From the NCBI RefSeq assembly GCF_004768465.1, contig NZ_SRMF01000001.1, forward strand, positions 497,693 through 561,692: DNA of 64,000 nt, given 5' to 3'. The notes below the pieces were generated by a model that worked only from the letters and a program-made list of their open reading frames with translations, did no database searches and was not told the DNA's origin. How positions within the stretch are numbered: the first letter of the stretch is position 1; every line of letters begins with the position of its first letter. This DNA is from Natronospirillum operosum (lineage in GTDB: Bacteria > Pseudomonadota > Gammaproteobacteria > Pseudomonadales > Natronospirillaceae). The translations under genes and the position numbers were made by a program. Shown here in pieces: positions 25,479 to 37,534 of this stretch.

Positions 25479-26904
25479 ACAGCTTTTTCTTCAGCATGTC
25501 GTTGACGACTCCGGGGTTGGCCTGCCCTTTGGAGGCTTTCATGACCTGACCCACGAAGAAGCCGAACAACTTGTCCTTGCCGCCCCGATACTGCTCTACC
25601 TGATCGGGATTGCTGGCAATGATGTCGTCGATCATGGCTTCGATGGCACCGGTGTCGCTGACCTGCTTGAGCCCCTTGGCCTCGATGATGCTGTCCGGGT
25701 CGCCCTGACCTTCCACCATGGCTTCGAACACTGTCTTGGCCATCTTGGATGAGATCGTATTGTCGGTAATACGTTCAATCAGTTGGGCCAGATTGGTCGC
25801 CGATACCGGACTTTCGGTAATCGGGGTGTTGGTCTTGTTCAGCACGGCGGCCAGTTCGACCATGACCCAGTTGGCAGAGAGCTTGGGCTCCCCGGTCTGA
25901 CGGGCCACAACTTCGAAGAAGTGGGCCATGTCCTGGGAGCTGGACAGCACCGCTGCGTCATATTCACTGAGCCCGTATTCGGAATGGAAGCGCTCGCGCT
26001 TCGCATCTGGCAGCTCGGGCAGTTCGGAGCGCACCTGTTCGATATAGCTTTCGTCAATTTCCACCGGCAGCAGGTCCGGCTCCGGGAAGTAGCGGTAGTC
26101 ATTGGCCACTTCCTTGGAGCGCATGCTGCGGGTTTCATCCAGCTCGGAGTCGTAGAGGCGGGTTTCCTGCACCACGGTGCCGCCGTCTTCGATCAGTGCG
26201 ATCTGACGCTCGACTTCGTGGTTGATCGCCTTTTCGACAAAGCGGAACGAATTGACGTTCTTGATTTCACAGCGCATGCCGTATTCCTGCTGCCCCTTGG
26301 GACGCACGGACACATTGGCGTCACAGCGCATCGAGCCTTCAGCCATATTACCGTCTGAAACGCCAATGTAGGTGACAATACTGTGAATTTTTTTCAGGTA
26401 CGCCACTGCCTCTTTGGCGCTGCGGATATCCGGCTCGGAGACGATCTCGAGCAGCGGCGTGCCGGCCCGGTTGAGGTCGATGCCGGTCATGCCGTGGAAA
26501 TCTTCGTGCAGTGACTTGCCCGCGTCTTCTTCCAGGTGGGCCCGGGTGACGCCGACGGTCTTGGTGGTGCCGTCGTCCATCATGATTTCAACCTGGCCCT
26601 TGCCCACGATGGGGTGATCCATCTGGGTGATCTGGTAGCCCTTGGGCAGATCGGGGTAGAAGTAGTTCTTGCGGTCAAAGGCCGAGTGGCGGCCGATTTC
26701 CGCGTCAATGGCCAGGCCAAACGAGACAGCCTTGCGCAGCGCATTCTCGTTGAACACCGGCAGTGTGCCGGGCATGCCCAGATCAATGCCGCAGGCCTGT
26801 GTATTGGGTGCTGCCCCAAAGCGGGTGCTGGCACCAGAAAAAATCTTGGTGTTGGTCGAGAGCTGGACGTGTACCTCCAGCCCGATCACGGTTTCCCATT
26901 CCAT
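25477..26904 (-). CDS. gatB: Asp/Glu-tRNA(Asn/Gln) amidotransferase subunit B
   Basis: The 475-residue tRNA-binding and kinase subunit of GatCAB, which converts mischarged Asp-tRNA(Asn) and/or Glu-tRNA(Gln) to the correct aminoacyl-tRNA. Family features are [47 protein letters not shown] and [11 protein letters not shown], plus a C-terminal YqeY-like helical domain ending [16 protein letters not shown]. It is the last gene of gatCAB, 15 nt after gatA. Presence of GatCAB implies indirect charging of at least one amide tRNA. Confidence 0.96.
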   Translation of the reverse strand: MEWETVIGLEVHVQLSTNTKIFSGASTRFGAAPNTQACGIDLGMPGTLPVFNENALRKAVSFGLAIDAEIGRHSAFDRKNYFYPDLPKGYQITQMDHPIVGKGQVEIMMDDGTTKTVGVTRAHLEEDAGKSLHEDFHGMTGIDLNRAGTPLLEIVSEPDIRSAKEAVAYLKKIHSIVTYIGVSDGNMAEGSMRCDANVSVRPKGQQEYGMRCEIKNVNSFRFVEKAINHEVERQIALIEDGGTVVQETRLYDSELDETRSMRSKEVANDYRYFPEPDLLPVEIDESYIEQVRSELPELPDAKRERFHSEYGLSEYDAAVLSSSQDMAHFFEVVARQTGEPKLSANWVMVELAAVLNKTNTPITESPVSATNLAQLIERITDNTISSKMAKTVFEAMVEGQGDPDSIIEAKGLKQVSDTGAIEAMIDDIIASNPDQVEQYRGGKDKLFGFFVGQVMKASKGQANPGVVNDMLKKKL

Positions 26905-26919
26905 GTTCGTTGCTACCTC

Positions 26920-28385
26920 TTAACCGAATGCCGGAGTCTGTTGATGCCAGTCAGTGACCTGCTGGTACTGATGGGCCACGTTGAGCAGTTGCGCTTCGGC
27001 AAAGTAGTTGCCGATCAACTGCAGGCCGACGGGGAGCCCGTCGACCTGACCACAGGGCACTGACATGCCCGGCAGGCCGGCCAGATTGACCGACAGGGTA
27101 TAGATGTCTTCCAGATACATGGCGACCGGGTCGTTGCTCTTGGCGCCCAGTTTCCAGGCCGGTGAGGGCGTGGTGGGGCCGGCAATGACATCGACTTCGG
27201 CGAAGGCATTCTGGAAGTCGTCCTTGATCAGGCGCCGCAGTTGCTGCGCCTTGTTGTAGTAGGCGTCATAGTAGCCGGCGCTCAGCGCATAGGTGCCGAC
27301 CATGATGCGGCGCTTGACCTCTTCACCGAAGCCTTCGGCGCGGGTGCGGGTGTACATGTCCAGCAGGTCCGTCGGGTTTTCGCAGCGGTAGCCGAAGCGC
27401 ACGCCATCAAAGCGTGACAGGTTGGTGGAGGCCTCTGCCGGCGCAATGATGTAGTAGGCCGGAATGGACAGGCGGGTGCGCGGCAGGCTGATTTCCTTCA
27501 CCGTGGCGCCCAGCTTTTCCAGTTCCTGCACGCCGGCCTGTACGCGGGCGGCGATGTCGCTGTTCAGGCCTTCGCCAAAGTACTCCTTCGGCAGGCCAAT
27601 ACGCAGGCCGTCCAGTGGTTTGTCGAGATCAGCCGTGTAGTCCGGTACGGCGATGTCCTTGCTGGTGGAGTCCTTGTGGTCGAAACCGGCCATGCTGTTG
27701 AGCAGCAGGGCTGCATCTTCGGCGGTGCGCGCAATGGGGCCGCCCTGGTCCAGCGACGAGCCGTAGGCAATCATGCCCCAGCGCGACACCCGGCCGTAGG
27801 TGGGCTTGAGCCCGGTCAGGTTGCACAGCGCTGCGGGTTGGCGAATGGAGCCGCCGGTATCGGTGCCGGTGGCCACAGGCGCCTGCCCGGAGGCAACCGC
27901 CGCCGCCGAACCGCCGGAGGAACCGCCGGGAATCACTTCGGTGTTCCAGGGGTTGCGGGTTGGCCCGTAGAAGGAGCTCTCGGTGGAGGAGCCCATGGCG
28001 AATTCGTCCAGGTTGGTCTTGCCCAGCATGACCATGCCGGCATCCTGCAGCTTGTGGGTAACCGTGGATTCATAGGGCGCTGTAAAGTTGTCCAGAATCT
28101 TCGAGCCGCAGGAGGTGCGTACACCCTGGGTGCAGAAAATATCCTTGTGGGCGATCGGCACCCCGGTCAGCGGGCCGGCCTGGCCGCTGGCCCGGCGCTC
28201 GTCGGCGGCTGCAGCCTGGGTGCGGGCCTGGTCGGCGGTAACGGTGATAAAGGCATTCAGGTCCCCATCGGTGGAATCGATGCGCTTGAGGTAGGCTTCG
28301 GTCAGCTCGACGCTGCTGTATTCGCCCCGGGCCAGTCCCTCGGAAAGCTGCTTCAGTGTACTGTTGTTCATCAGGGTGTCCGTGC

Positions 28386-28389
<4 letters not shown>
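26920..28389 (-). CDS. gatA: Asp/Glu-tRNA(Asn/Gln) amidotransferase subunit A
   Basis: The 489-residue glutaminase/amidase subunit of GatCAB. The amidase-signature triad is intact: Lys82 (IAHKDIF), Ser157 (GGSSGGSA) and Ser181 ([10 protein letters not shown]). The start codon overlaps the gatC stop (ATGA), indicating translational coupling within gatC-gatA-gatB. Confidence 0.96.
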
Positions 28390-29905
<1,516 letters not shown>

Positions 29906-29994
29906 TGTGAAAGTTCGCTGGTGCCTGCTCAACAGTATCGTCGACTGCTGCCGGGTTGACGCCGATTCCCGCGGTAGTCAGGTAGTGAACACTC

Positions 29995-30855
29995 ATGAGT
30001 AGTTCCCTGTTTCAGGAACGCCGTGTGTACAGCAAACGCCTCGTGTGGGCTTTGCTGCTCGCCGGTTTGATACTGCTGGCAGACTGGCGCTTCACACAGT
30101 TGAGTTATGCCCGCCAGGCCGTATCGGCAACGCTGGCCCCGGTGCGCTGGGTGGCCAGTGTGCCGGGCTCTGTCAGCGACTGGGCCTCCCGTTCCATGGT
30201 CAGCCGTTCGGCGCTGATCGAGGAAAACGCTCAGCTGCGGGCGCAGCTGTTTGTGCTGGAGCGTCGCTCGCAGCAGATGATCTCGCTGGAAATCGAAAAC
30301 CGCCGGCTGCGTCAGTTGCTCAATGCCACTGAGGTGCTGGACGACCGCTTTATTTCCGCCGAGCTCATCGGTGTTGATCCTGACCCCTTTACTCATCACG
30401 TCATCCTCAATCGGGGTACCCGGGACAATGTGTATGTCGGGCAGCCGGTGATTGATGCGCATGGTCTGATCGGGCAGGTTATCGAGGTGGACCCGTTCAC
30501 CTCACGGGTATTGCTGATTGGCGATGCCAACCATGCGGTGCCGGTGCAGGTCAATCGCAACGGGGTGCGCACCACGGTCAGCGGTACCGGGGATCTCAGT
30601 GAGCTGAGCCTGATGTTCGTGCCGGAAACAGCCGATATTGAGGAAGGCGATCTGCTGGTCACCAGTGGTCTGGGCGGGCGCTTCCCCATGGGCTACCCGG
30701 TGGCCGAGGTGACCCGGGTGGAGCGGCAGCCGGGGGCGCAGTTCTCGGAAGTCAGGGCACGGCCGCTCGCCGAGCTCGATCGGACTCGGCATGTGCTGTT
30801 GGTAGATACCCAGAATAACGACAGGGGTCGGCGTGGAGATACCCAAGGCGAATAA
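29995..30855 (+). CDS. mreC: Rod shape-determining protein MreC
   Basis: A 286-residue bitopic membrane protein that organises the elongation machinery in the periplasm. There is a short cytoplasmic N-terminus, one membrane helix (WALLLAGLILLADW), a coiled coil (ALIEENAQLRAQLFVLERRSQQ), then the two-lobed beta-domain (FTHHVILNRGTRDNVYVGQPVID, GLGGRFPMGYPVAEV). The mreD start overlaps its end by 23 nt. Confidence 0.95.
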   Translation: MSSSLFQERRVYSKRLVWALLLAGLILLADWRFTQLSYARQAVSATLAPVRWVASVPGSVSDWASRSMVSRSALIEENAQLRAQLFVLERRSQQMISLEIENRRLRQLLNATEVLDDRFISAELIGVDPDPFTHHVILNRGTRDNVYVGQPVIDAHGLIGQVIEVDPFTSRVLLIGDANHAVPVQVNRNGVRTTVSGTGDLSELSLMFVPETADIEEGDLLVTSGLGGRFPMGYPVAEVTRVERQPGAQFSEVRARPLAELDRTRHVLLVDTQNNDRGRRGDTQGE

Positions 30856-31324
30856 TCTCTGGGTGCCTTATGCAACCCTGATTTTTGCATTTCTGCTCGG
30901 TACCTTTGTGTTGCCGGGCTGGATGGTATATGTGGCCCCGGAGTGGGTGCTGCTGGTGCTGATTTACTGGGTGCTGGCCATTCCCTACCGCTTCGGTATC
31001 TTCTCTGCGTTATTCATCGGTCTGGTGGTGGACGTTCATCGGGGCCTGCCATTGGGTCTCAATGGTCTGGCCTTCGCCGTTGTAGCTTTCTCGGCGCTGG
31101 CGCTGCATCAGCGCATCCGCATCTATCCGCCGGTTCAGCAGGCGGGCATGGTGTTGCTGCTGGTCGGCATCTATCTGCTGCTCAAGCAGACCCTGCGCAG
31201 CATGATGGGCATCGGGGTGGGGCCGGGCGTGCTGTACCTGGCGCCGGCGCTGAGCAGCGCCCTGCTGTGGCCGGTCATTTACCTGACCTTGCGTAGTCTG
31301 CGTATCCGATACCGGGTAAGATAA
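30833..31324 (+). CDS. mreD: Rod shape-determining protein MreD
   Basis: A 163-residue multi-helix membrane protein (about five or six segments) partnering MreC in the elongasome. It starts with GTG at 30833 inside the 3' end of mreC, after AGGGG. Recognisable segments include PEWVLLVLIYWVLAIPYRFGIFSALFIGLVVDVHRGLPLGLNGL. Confidence 0.92.
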   Translation: MEIPKANNLWVPYATLIFAFLLGTFVLPGWMVYVAPEWVLLVLIYWVLAIPYRFGIFSALFIGLVVDVHRGLPLGLNGLAFAVVAFSALALHQRIRIYPPVQQAGMVLLLVGIYLLLKQTLRSMMGIGVGPGVLYLAPALSSALLWPVIYLTLRSLRIRYRVR

Positions 31325-31328
31325 TCGG

Positions 31329-31958
31329 ATGAAACTCATTCTCGCCTCTGCGTCACCTCGTCGCCAAGAGTTGCTGCACCTGCTGACCGTTCCTTTCGCC
31401 GTTGTTCCGGTCGATATCGACGAAACCCCCGAGGCGGATGAACCTGCCGTCGCCTATGTCGAGCGGCTGGCCATCGAGAAAGCCAGAGCGGCTCAGCAAC
31501 AGGTGGGTGCGCCGCCGGCTACCTGGGTACTGGGTTCGGATACCACCGTGGTGGCGGACGCCGACATTCTGGGCAAGCCGACCGATCAGGCCGATGCCGC
31601 ACGTATGCTGCGCCGGCTGTCGGGTCGAGCCCATGAGGTGATGACGGCGGTCGCATTGTGTGGCCCGGATGGCCTGGTGCAGCATTGCCGAGTCGATACC
31701 CGGGTCTGGTTTCGAACCCTCGCCGATCAGGACATCGCCGCCTACTGGGCCACCGGGGAACCGGCAGACAAGGCCGGGGCCTATGGCATCCAGGGTCTGG
31801 GCGGTCGATTCGTGGAAAGGCTGGATGGCAGCTATCATGCTGTTATGGGATTGCCGCTGGAGCAGACAGGGGAACTGCTGCGCCGGGCGGGTTTTGATCT
31901 CTGGTCCGGAGCAGTGCGGGTCTCCAGTGACAGCAAGACAGGAAACAGGACAGCATGA
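31329..31958 (+). CDS. maf: Maf-family nucleotide pyrophosphatase
   Basis: A 209-residue house-cleaning nucleoside triphosphate pyrophosphatase of the Maf/YhdE group (dTTP/UTP type by its place beside rng). It opens with the family motif LILASASPRRQELL and contains VLGSDTTVV, the AAYWATGEPADKAGAYGIQG stretch and SYHAVMGLPL. It lies 4 nt after mreD and overlaps rng by 4 nt. Confidence 0.94.
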   Translation: MKLILASASPRRQELLHLLTVPFAVVPVDIDETPEADEPAVAYVERLAIEKARAAQQQVGAPPATWVLGSDTTVVADADILGKPTDQADAARMLRRLSGRAHEVMTAVALCGPDGLVQHCRVDTRVWFRTLADQDIAAYWATGEPADKAGAYGIQGLGGRFVERLDGSYHAVMGLPLEQTGELLRRAGFDLWSGAVRVSSDSKTGNRTA

Positions 31959-33406
31959 ATTCCGAGATACTGGTCAACGTAACTCCCATGGAAACCCGGG
32001 TGGCGCTGGTTGAGAACGGCGTGGCGCAGGAAATGTTCATCGAGCGCAGCCAGGCGCGCGGCATTGTCGGCAATATCTATCAGGGCAAGGTGGTGCGCGT
32101 GTTGCCCGGCATGCAGGCGGCCTTCGTGAATATAGGCCTGGAGCGGGCGGCGTTCATCCATGCGTCGGATATTTCCGGCACCACAGAGAACGTGCCCGGC
32201 ATTGCCGAGCTGGTTCGCGAGGGCCAGACCCTGCTGGTACAGGTGGTCAAGGACCCGATCGGCAACAAGGGGGCCCGTCTGACCACCCAGTTTTCCGTGC
32301 CGTCGCGCTACCTGGTCTATATGCCGGGTACCGAACATGTGGGGGTCAGTCAGCGCATTGATGGCGATGAAGAGCGTGAGCGGCTGAAAGAGACCGTGAG
32401 CCGATTGCATCAGGAGCTGGAAATCCCGCAGGGTGGCTTTATTCTGCGTACCGCAGCAGAGGGCATTGGCGAGGCCGAGCTGCGGTCGGACATGGCCTAC
32501 CTCAAGCGGCTGTGGGCGGCTTTGCAGGAAAAGACCCGCGGGCAGAAACCGCCGTATATCGTCTATGAGGACCTGCCCCTGTTCCTGCGCGTGGCGCGCG
32601 ACATGGTGCGGGCTGATGTCGACAAGATTCGGATTGATTCGCGTGAGACTCATGCACGCACGCTGGAGTTCGTTCGCAAGTACAATCCCGAAGTTGAACC
32701 TGTTTTCGAGTACTACCCCGGCGAGCGGCCAATTTTTGACCTGTTCGGGGTGGAAGAGGAACTGGAGCGCGCACTGTCGCGCAAGGTGGACCTGAAAAGC
32801 GGCGGTTATCTGATCTTTGATCAGACCGAGGCCATGTCCACCATCGATGTGAATACCGGCGGCTATGTCGGTCACCGCAATCTTGAAGAGACCATCTTCA
32901 AGACCAATCTGGAGGCGGTGGCGACCATAGTGCGGCAGCTCAGGCTGCGTAATCTCGGTGGTATCATCATCATTGATTTCATAGATATGGCAGATGCGGA
33001 ACACAGACGTCAGGTGCTCCGCATGCTTGAGAAGACCCTCGAGCGGGATCATGCCAAGACCAAGGTCACCGGAGTCTCCGAGCTGGGGCTGGTGGAAATG
33101 ACCCGCAAGCGCACCCGTGAGAGCCTGGAACAGGTGCTGACCGAGACCTGCCCGGCCTGTGGCGGGCGCGGCCGGATGAAAACGGCACAGACGGTCTGTT
33201 ATGAGATTTTTCGCGAAATCATGCGTGAGGAGCGCGCATATGATAACCGCAGCTATATGGTACTGGCGTCTCAGGCTGTGGTGGATCGGCTGCTGGATGA
33301 GGAATCTGCCGCCGTGGCTGATCTGGAGGAGTTCATTGGGAAACCGCTTAAATTTCAGGTGGAATCCATGTATCAGACTGACCAGTTTGACGTCGTGCTG
33401 CTCTGA
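31955..33406 (+). CDS. rng: Ribonuclease G
   Basis: A 483-residue endoribonuclease of the RNase E/G family, involved in 16S rRNA 5' maturation and mRNA decay. It has an N-terminal S1 domain (GIVGNIYQGKVVRVLPGMQAAFVNIGLERAAFIHASD), the catalytic metal-site region IIIDFIDMADAEHRRQVL, and the zinc-link CPACGGRG. It lacks the long C-terminal scaffold of RNase E, so it is RNase G. Confidence 0.95.
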   Translation: MNSEILVNVTPMETRVALVENGVAQEMFIERSQARGIVGNIYQGKVVRVLPGMQAAFVNIGLERAAFIHASDISGTTENVPGIAELVREGQTLLVQVVKDPIGNKGARLTTQFSVPSRYLVYMPGTEHVGVSQRIDGDEERERLKETVSRLHQELEIPQGGFILRTAAEGIGEAELRSDMAYLKRLWAALQEKTRGQKPPYIVYEDLPLFLRVARDMVRADVDKIRIDSRETHARTLEFVRKYNPEVEPVFEYYPGERPIFDLFGVEEELERALSRKVDLKSGGYLIFDQTEAMSTIDVNTGGYVGHRNLEETIFKTNLEAVATIVRQLRLRNLGGIIIIDFIDMADAEHRRQVLRMLEKTLERDHAKTKVTGVSELGLVEMTRKRTRESLEQVLTETCPACGGRGRMKTAQTVCYEIFREIMREERAYDNRSYMVLASQAVVDRLLDEESAAVADLEEFIGKPLKFQVESMYQTDQFDVVLL

Positions 33407-33433
33407 ACGCAGACACTGGAGTTCGGTCTGCTC

Positions 33434-36400
33434 ATGACCATCCACGTCAGCTTTTTCAATCTGCGGCGGGCGATATGGCGTTCCATTGCCCTGCTGGCAC
33501 TGTTGCTGGTGGCCTACGTACTGGTGGGCCGTCAACTGACCCCTATGGTCGAGCGAACGGTGCCGACAGTGGAAAGCTATCTGTCGGATGTGCTGGAACA
33601 ACCGGTCAGCATTGACCGCATCCAGGGTGACTGGCGCGGGTTCGGACCAGTGTTCACGGTGCGCGGACTGCGCATCGGCGACAGCTTCGGGCTCGACAAC
33701 GTGCTGCTGGAACCGGCCCTGCTGATGTCGCTGGTGAACCAGAGCGCCATCTTCAACCGCTTCCAGATCAACGGTGGTCAGATCCGCGTCGAGCATGACG
33801 GGGAGCGCTGGCAGGTGCCCGCCTTTGCCATTCTGGAGCGTGATGTCCAACTGCGTGATGTCTTCGTGGGTCTCTACAACCAGTTGCTGGAGCAGGATGC
33901 CATTCAGCTGCATGACCTGTCGCTGACGCTGGAGAGCGAAGATCTGGCACTGGAACTGCTGCTGGCCGATGCGCTGATTATCGGCACGCACGAGTACCAT
34001 GAACTGAGCGGTGAACTGGTGCTGGATCCGACCGGCCAGGCCGTGTCTGCCGGCCTGCAGATCGAAGCCCGCAATACCCGTGATGCCCCCGACATTCATG
34101 CCTATCTGCGCCATGATGTATTGGACTTTTCGCGACTTATCGGCGCGCTGCCGGACACGGTGGATGCCCGCCTGAGCAGTCTGGAAGTGGCCGCGCACTG
34201 GTGGCTGCAGTGGCGTGACGGCGGCATAGCCTCGCTGCAGGCCGATGTGCAGCGGGCCGACCTTGATTTCCAGGCTGGCCCCGACGCCACGCCGCAGGTA
34301 CTGGAAGGCTTCTCCGGCGCCGTGCTTTGGGAGCCCGAGGACGATCGTCATCATCTGAAACTGCGTGATATCAGCTTCCGCTACAACGACCTCAACTGGA
34401 TGCCCTCGAGTCATGATATCTGGTACGGCCCGGATGGCCTGACCGTGGACACCAGTCAGCTGTCCATCGCCACCCTGGGCGCCATGGCCGGCCCCTGGCT
34501 GCCGCGTGACATCTTCGCGCAGCATGACATCCGAGGCCAGGTGCACAATCTGTCACTGGATCTGCCGCGCGCCAATAACGGAGACTGGGATTTCGAGCGC
34601 GTGCAGCTGAGCGGTGAGATTCGTGACGGTGAATTCGGCACGCTGGGCTTTATCCCCGGGTTTGATCGGGCCGATCTGCGCTTCACCGCCGGCCTGCGCA
34701 AGGGCGTGTTGGAACTGGAACCGGGTCCATTGACGGTGGATCTGTCATCCCTGCTGCCCGAGCCCATTGAAATGGATGTGCACTCCGGGACTGTGGTGTG
34801 GAATCTGTCCACAGACATGAAGCTGCAGATCGCCAGTTCGGAGATCGATTTCGACTGGCGTGACAGCGGTCGCGCACAGGGGCGGTTTGCTTTCTCGGGC
34901 AGCATGGACGGCACCGGTGAGGCCGTGGCCGAACCCATCTTCTCGCTGGCGCTGGCCGGCGATGAACTGCATACCGACAGCCTGCTGGGTGCCCTGCCCA
35001 TAGCGCTGGCCCCGGCGATTCTCGACTGGATGCAGACCCATCTGCATGATGTGGCAGCCCGTGACTGGGCCCTGATCTTGCCCAATGTGATGGCGCCGGA
35101 TGTGCGCACCCGTATTGGCATGATGGGCGCGCGGGTCGACAACACCCGGATCACGCTGGACGGTGAATGGCCCGCTTTCGAACAGCTGGGTGGCGACTTC
35201 TATCTGGACCATGAGGGCATCTCGGCCAGTCTGGAATCCGGCCGTTATGCCGGGCTGTGGCTGGAAGAGGGGCAACTGAGCCTGCCTTTTGCAGGGCCCG
35301 GTCCGCCGGCGGTCAATGTGTCGGCGGCGGCCCGCGGCCTGGGCAGCGACGGCTGGCGCCTGGTGACCCAGACGCCGGTGCGCGACCTGGTGCCCGCAGA
35401 GGTGCTGAGCTGGCAGATGGCCGGATCCGTGTCCGGTGATCTCGACCTGCGCATCCCGCTGGCCGAAGAACCTGTGGACCTGGACCTGGCCATGCGTATA
35501 CAGGACGGTCTGCTGCGCATGCCGGACCTGAACCTGACCTTCAGTGCCATCAACGGGCCGGTCTTTCTGTCGACCCGGAACGGGTTGCGGTCGCCCGGTC
35601 TTGAAGGTCAGCTTTTTGATGCCCCGCTGTCGACAGCCATTCAGACCTCGGTCGATCAGGACGACAACTGGCGCCTGGAGTTTCCGGCCCATGGTCGCAT
35701 GCCACTGGGCCGCCTGGGTGACTGGCTGGATGAGCCCTGGCTGAGCACGCAGTCAACAGAGGTGGATTATTCCGGCCTGGTATCGGTCTCCGGTGGGCGC
35801 CTGCAGTTGCAGGCGCAGTCCGATCTGTACGGTCTGGCACTCGACCTGCCGCCGCCGTTCGCCAAGCAGACGGACCAGCGGGCGCCCCTGGCGCTGTCGA
35901 TGCAACTGGAAGACGATGGGCGGTACTTTGATGTCACGCTGGATGACTGGCTGGATCTGCAACTGGTCACCGACCCCGCCGGCAGTCCGGAACGGGGGGT
36001 GTTGAGCCTGGGTGGCGCCACAGGCGCCCGCGCTGCCATGCCGGCGGATCATCTGCGTCTGGATCTGCAAATGGACGACGTGGATCTGACCGAATGGATG
36101 GATCTGGCCGCCGAGCTGATGCCGTTGTACCGCCGGGAAGAACAGCTTGATGAGCCCGACTGGGTCGCAGACATGGATCTGGCGGAGGTACCTGTTGCCG
36201 AGGATGGACTGGCCCTGCTGGATACGGTGGCGGAAGAAGCCGATTTCGATGCTCATGAGGATGGCGTGCGTCCGCTGCTGGCCGAGCTGCATGGGCTGCG
36301 GCTGCATGATATCCGGCTCCGTGCAGAATCCATACGCTTCAATGACACCGCCCTGGATGGGGGCCTGCTGCATTTGCGGCGCGCCGATGCTGGCTGGACA

Positions 36401-37534
36401 GCCGATGTGGACAGCCGTCGCCTGGCTGGCCGCCTGACACTGCCCGATGATGCCGACGACATAGGCCTGCTGGCGCTGAACTATCTGCATCTGGGTAACC
36501 CGGATGCGGTGGAGCTGCCGTCGGAGATAGATGATGCAGTACCGCTCGACGAGGCGGAGATCAGTGTGGCCGAAGCGCGCCGCCCCCGTGAGCCTTACAC
36601 CTACAATCCGGATACAGACTGGCTGACCGGGTTCGACCCCAGCTGGTTGCCAGAACTCGAGCTGCGTATTGATGATCTGACCCATGATGCCGAGTCCTTT
36701 GGCAACTGGTCGTTTGTGCTGCTGCCCAGAGCCACCGGCCTGGCCTTTGAAGACCTGGAAGGCGAGCTGCGAGAGGTGGTACTGACCGGCTCCGTGGACT
36801 GGTCCATCCCGGAGGAGGGCTGGCACTCCACCCGCACGAGTCTGCAGGCCAATGCGGGCGATCTGGCCGATGTACTGGTCGCTTCGAGTCTGACTCCTGT
36901 CATTACCAGCAACCGGGCGCAGGGGTGGGCGGACCTCGAGTGGTGGGGGTCACCGCTGGCCTTTGATGGCCGGGGCCTGCGCGGGCAGGTAGGCTTCGAT
37001 CTGCGCGACGGCAGTCTGGTGGAACTGGATGATTTCGATGCTGTACGCGTGATCGGACTGCTCAATGTCACCCGTATTCTGCGCCGCCTGTCACTGGACT
37101 TCCGGGATGTGTTTTCGGCCGGTATTTCCTACGATCGCATCCGGGGAGAGCTGGAGGTGGAAGAAGGCCTGATCACCGTGGGTGACCGGCTGTCTCTGGA
37201 TGGCAGCGGGGCACGGATGTTCTTTGGCGGCGAATACGATATTCTGCGGGATGAACTGGATGCGGAAGGCGTGATTATCGCCCGTGTCAGCAATACTGCC
37301 GGCCTGCTGGCTCTCGGGGCCGGCTTTTCACCGCCGGTGGCCCTGATGGTCATCTTTGGCGAGCGTGCTCTGGAGCGCGAACTGGAACGGCTGTTCAGCG
37401 TGCGCACTCAGATATCCGGGCCGCTGGCCCGGCCGGACGTGCGTGCCAGTCGGCTGTTTGACAGTGACATCCGGGGTAATGAAGCGACCTTAGAGGAGAG
37501 AATGCGTGAGCTCTTCGGACCTGATGCCCGATAA
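33434..37534 (+). CDS. yhdP: YhdP family AsmA-like envelope protein
   Basis: A 1366-residue protein with one N-terminal membrane helix (SIALLALLLVAYVLVG) and a very long periplasmic beta-rich body. YhdP is an AsmA-like bridge implicated in phospholipid movement to the outer membrane. N-terminal features fit the DUF3971/TIGR02099 family (EQPVSIDRIQGDWRGFGPVFTVRGLRIGD). The C-terminal AsmA-like end is AGLLALGAGFSPPVALMVIFGERALERELERLFSVRTQISGPL. It overlaps the nitrilase gene by 29 nt. Length is normal for the family (about 1250-1400). Confidence 0.93.
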   Translation: MTIHVSFFNLRRAIWRSIALLALLLVAYVLVGRQLTPMVERTVPTVESYLSDVLEQPVSIDRIQGDWRGFGPVFTVRGLRIGDSFGLDNVLLEPALLMSLVNQSAIFNRFQINGGQIRVEHDGERWQVPAFAILERDVQLRDVFVGLYNQLLEQDAIQLHDLSLTLESEDLALELLLADALIIGTHEYHELSGELVLDPTGQAVSAGLQIEARNTRDAPDIHAYLRHDVLDFSRLIGALPDTVDARLSSLEVAAHWWLQWRDGGIASLQADVQRADLDFQAGPDATPQVLEGFSGAVLWEPEDDRHHLKLRDISFRYNDLNWMPSSHDIWYGPDGLTVDTSQLSIATLGAMAGPWLPRDIFAQHDIRGQVHNLSLDLPRANNGDWDFERVQLSGEIRDGEFGTLGFIPGFDRADLRFTAGLRKGVLELEPGPLTVDLSSLLPEPIEMDVHSGTVVWNLSTDMKLQIASSEIDFDWRDSGRAQGRFAFSGSMDGTGEAVAEPIFSLALAGDELHTDSLLGALPIALAPAILDWMQTHLHDVAARDWALILPNVMAPDVRTRIGMMGARVDNTRITLDGEWPAFEQLGGDFYLDHEGISASLESGRYAGLWLEEGQLSLPFAGPGPPAVNVSAAARGLGSDGWRLVTQTPVRDLVPAEVLSWQMAGSVSGDLDLRIPLAEEPVDLDLAMRIQDGLLRMPDLNLTFSAINGPVFLSTRNGLRSPGLEGQLFDAPLSTAIQTSVDQDDNWRLEFPAHGRMPLGRLGDWLDEPWLSTQSTEVDYSGLVSVSGGRLQLQAQSDLYGLALDLPPPFAKQTDQRAPLALSMQLEDDGRYFDVTLDDWLDLQLVTDPAGSPERGVLSLGGATGARAAMPADHLRLDLQMDDVDLTEWMDLAAELMPLYRREEQLDEPDWVADMDLAEVPVAEDGLALLDTVAEEADFDAHEDGVRPLLAELHGLRLHDIRLRAESIRFNDTALDGGLLHLRRADAGWTADVDSRRLAGRLTLPDDADDIGLLALNYLHLGNPDAVELPSEIDDAVPLDEAEISVAEARRPREPYTYNPDTDWLTGFDPSWLPELELRIDDLTHDAESFGNWSFVLLPRATGLAFEDLEGELREVVLTGSVDWSIPEEGWHSTRTSLQANAGDLADVLVASSLTPVITSNRAQGWADLEWWGSPLAFDGRGLRGQVGFDLRDGSLVELDDFDAVRVIGLLNVTRILRRLSLDFRDVFSAGISYDRIRGELEVEEGLITVGDRLSLDGSGARMFFGGEYDILRDELDAEGVIIARVSNTAGLLALGAGFSPPVALMVIFGERALERELERLFSVRTQISGPLARPDVRASRLFDSDIRGNEATLEERMRELFGPDAR

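Noticed and set aside
31835-34546. 903-codon minus-strand frame opposite rng and yhdP
   Set aside because: It lies opposite strongly conserved genes and its translation has no recognisable domain; it is a G+C-driven shadow.
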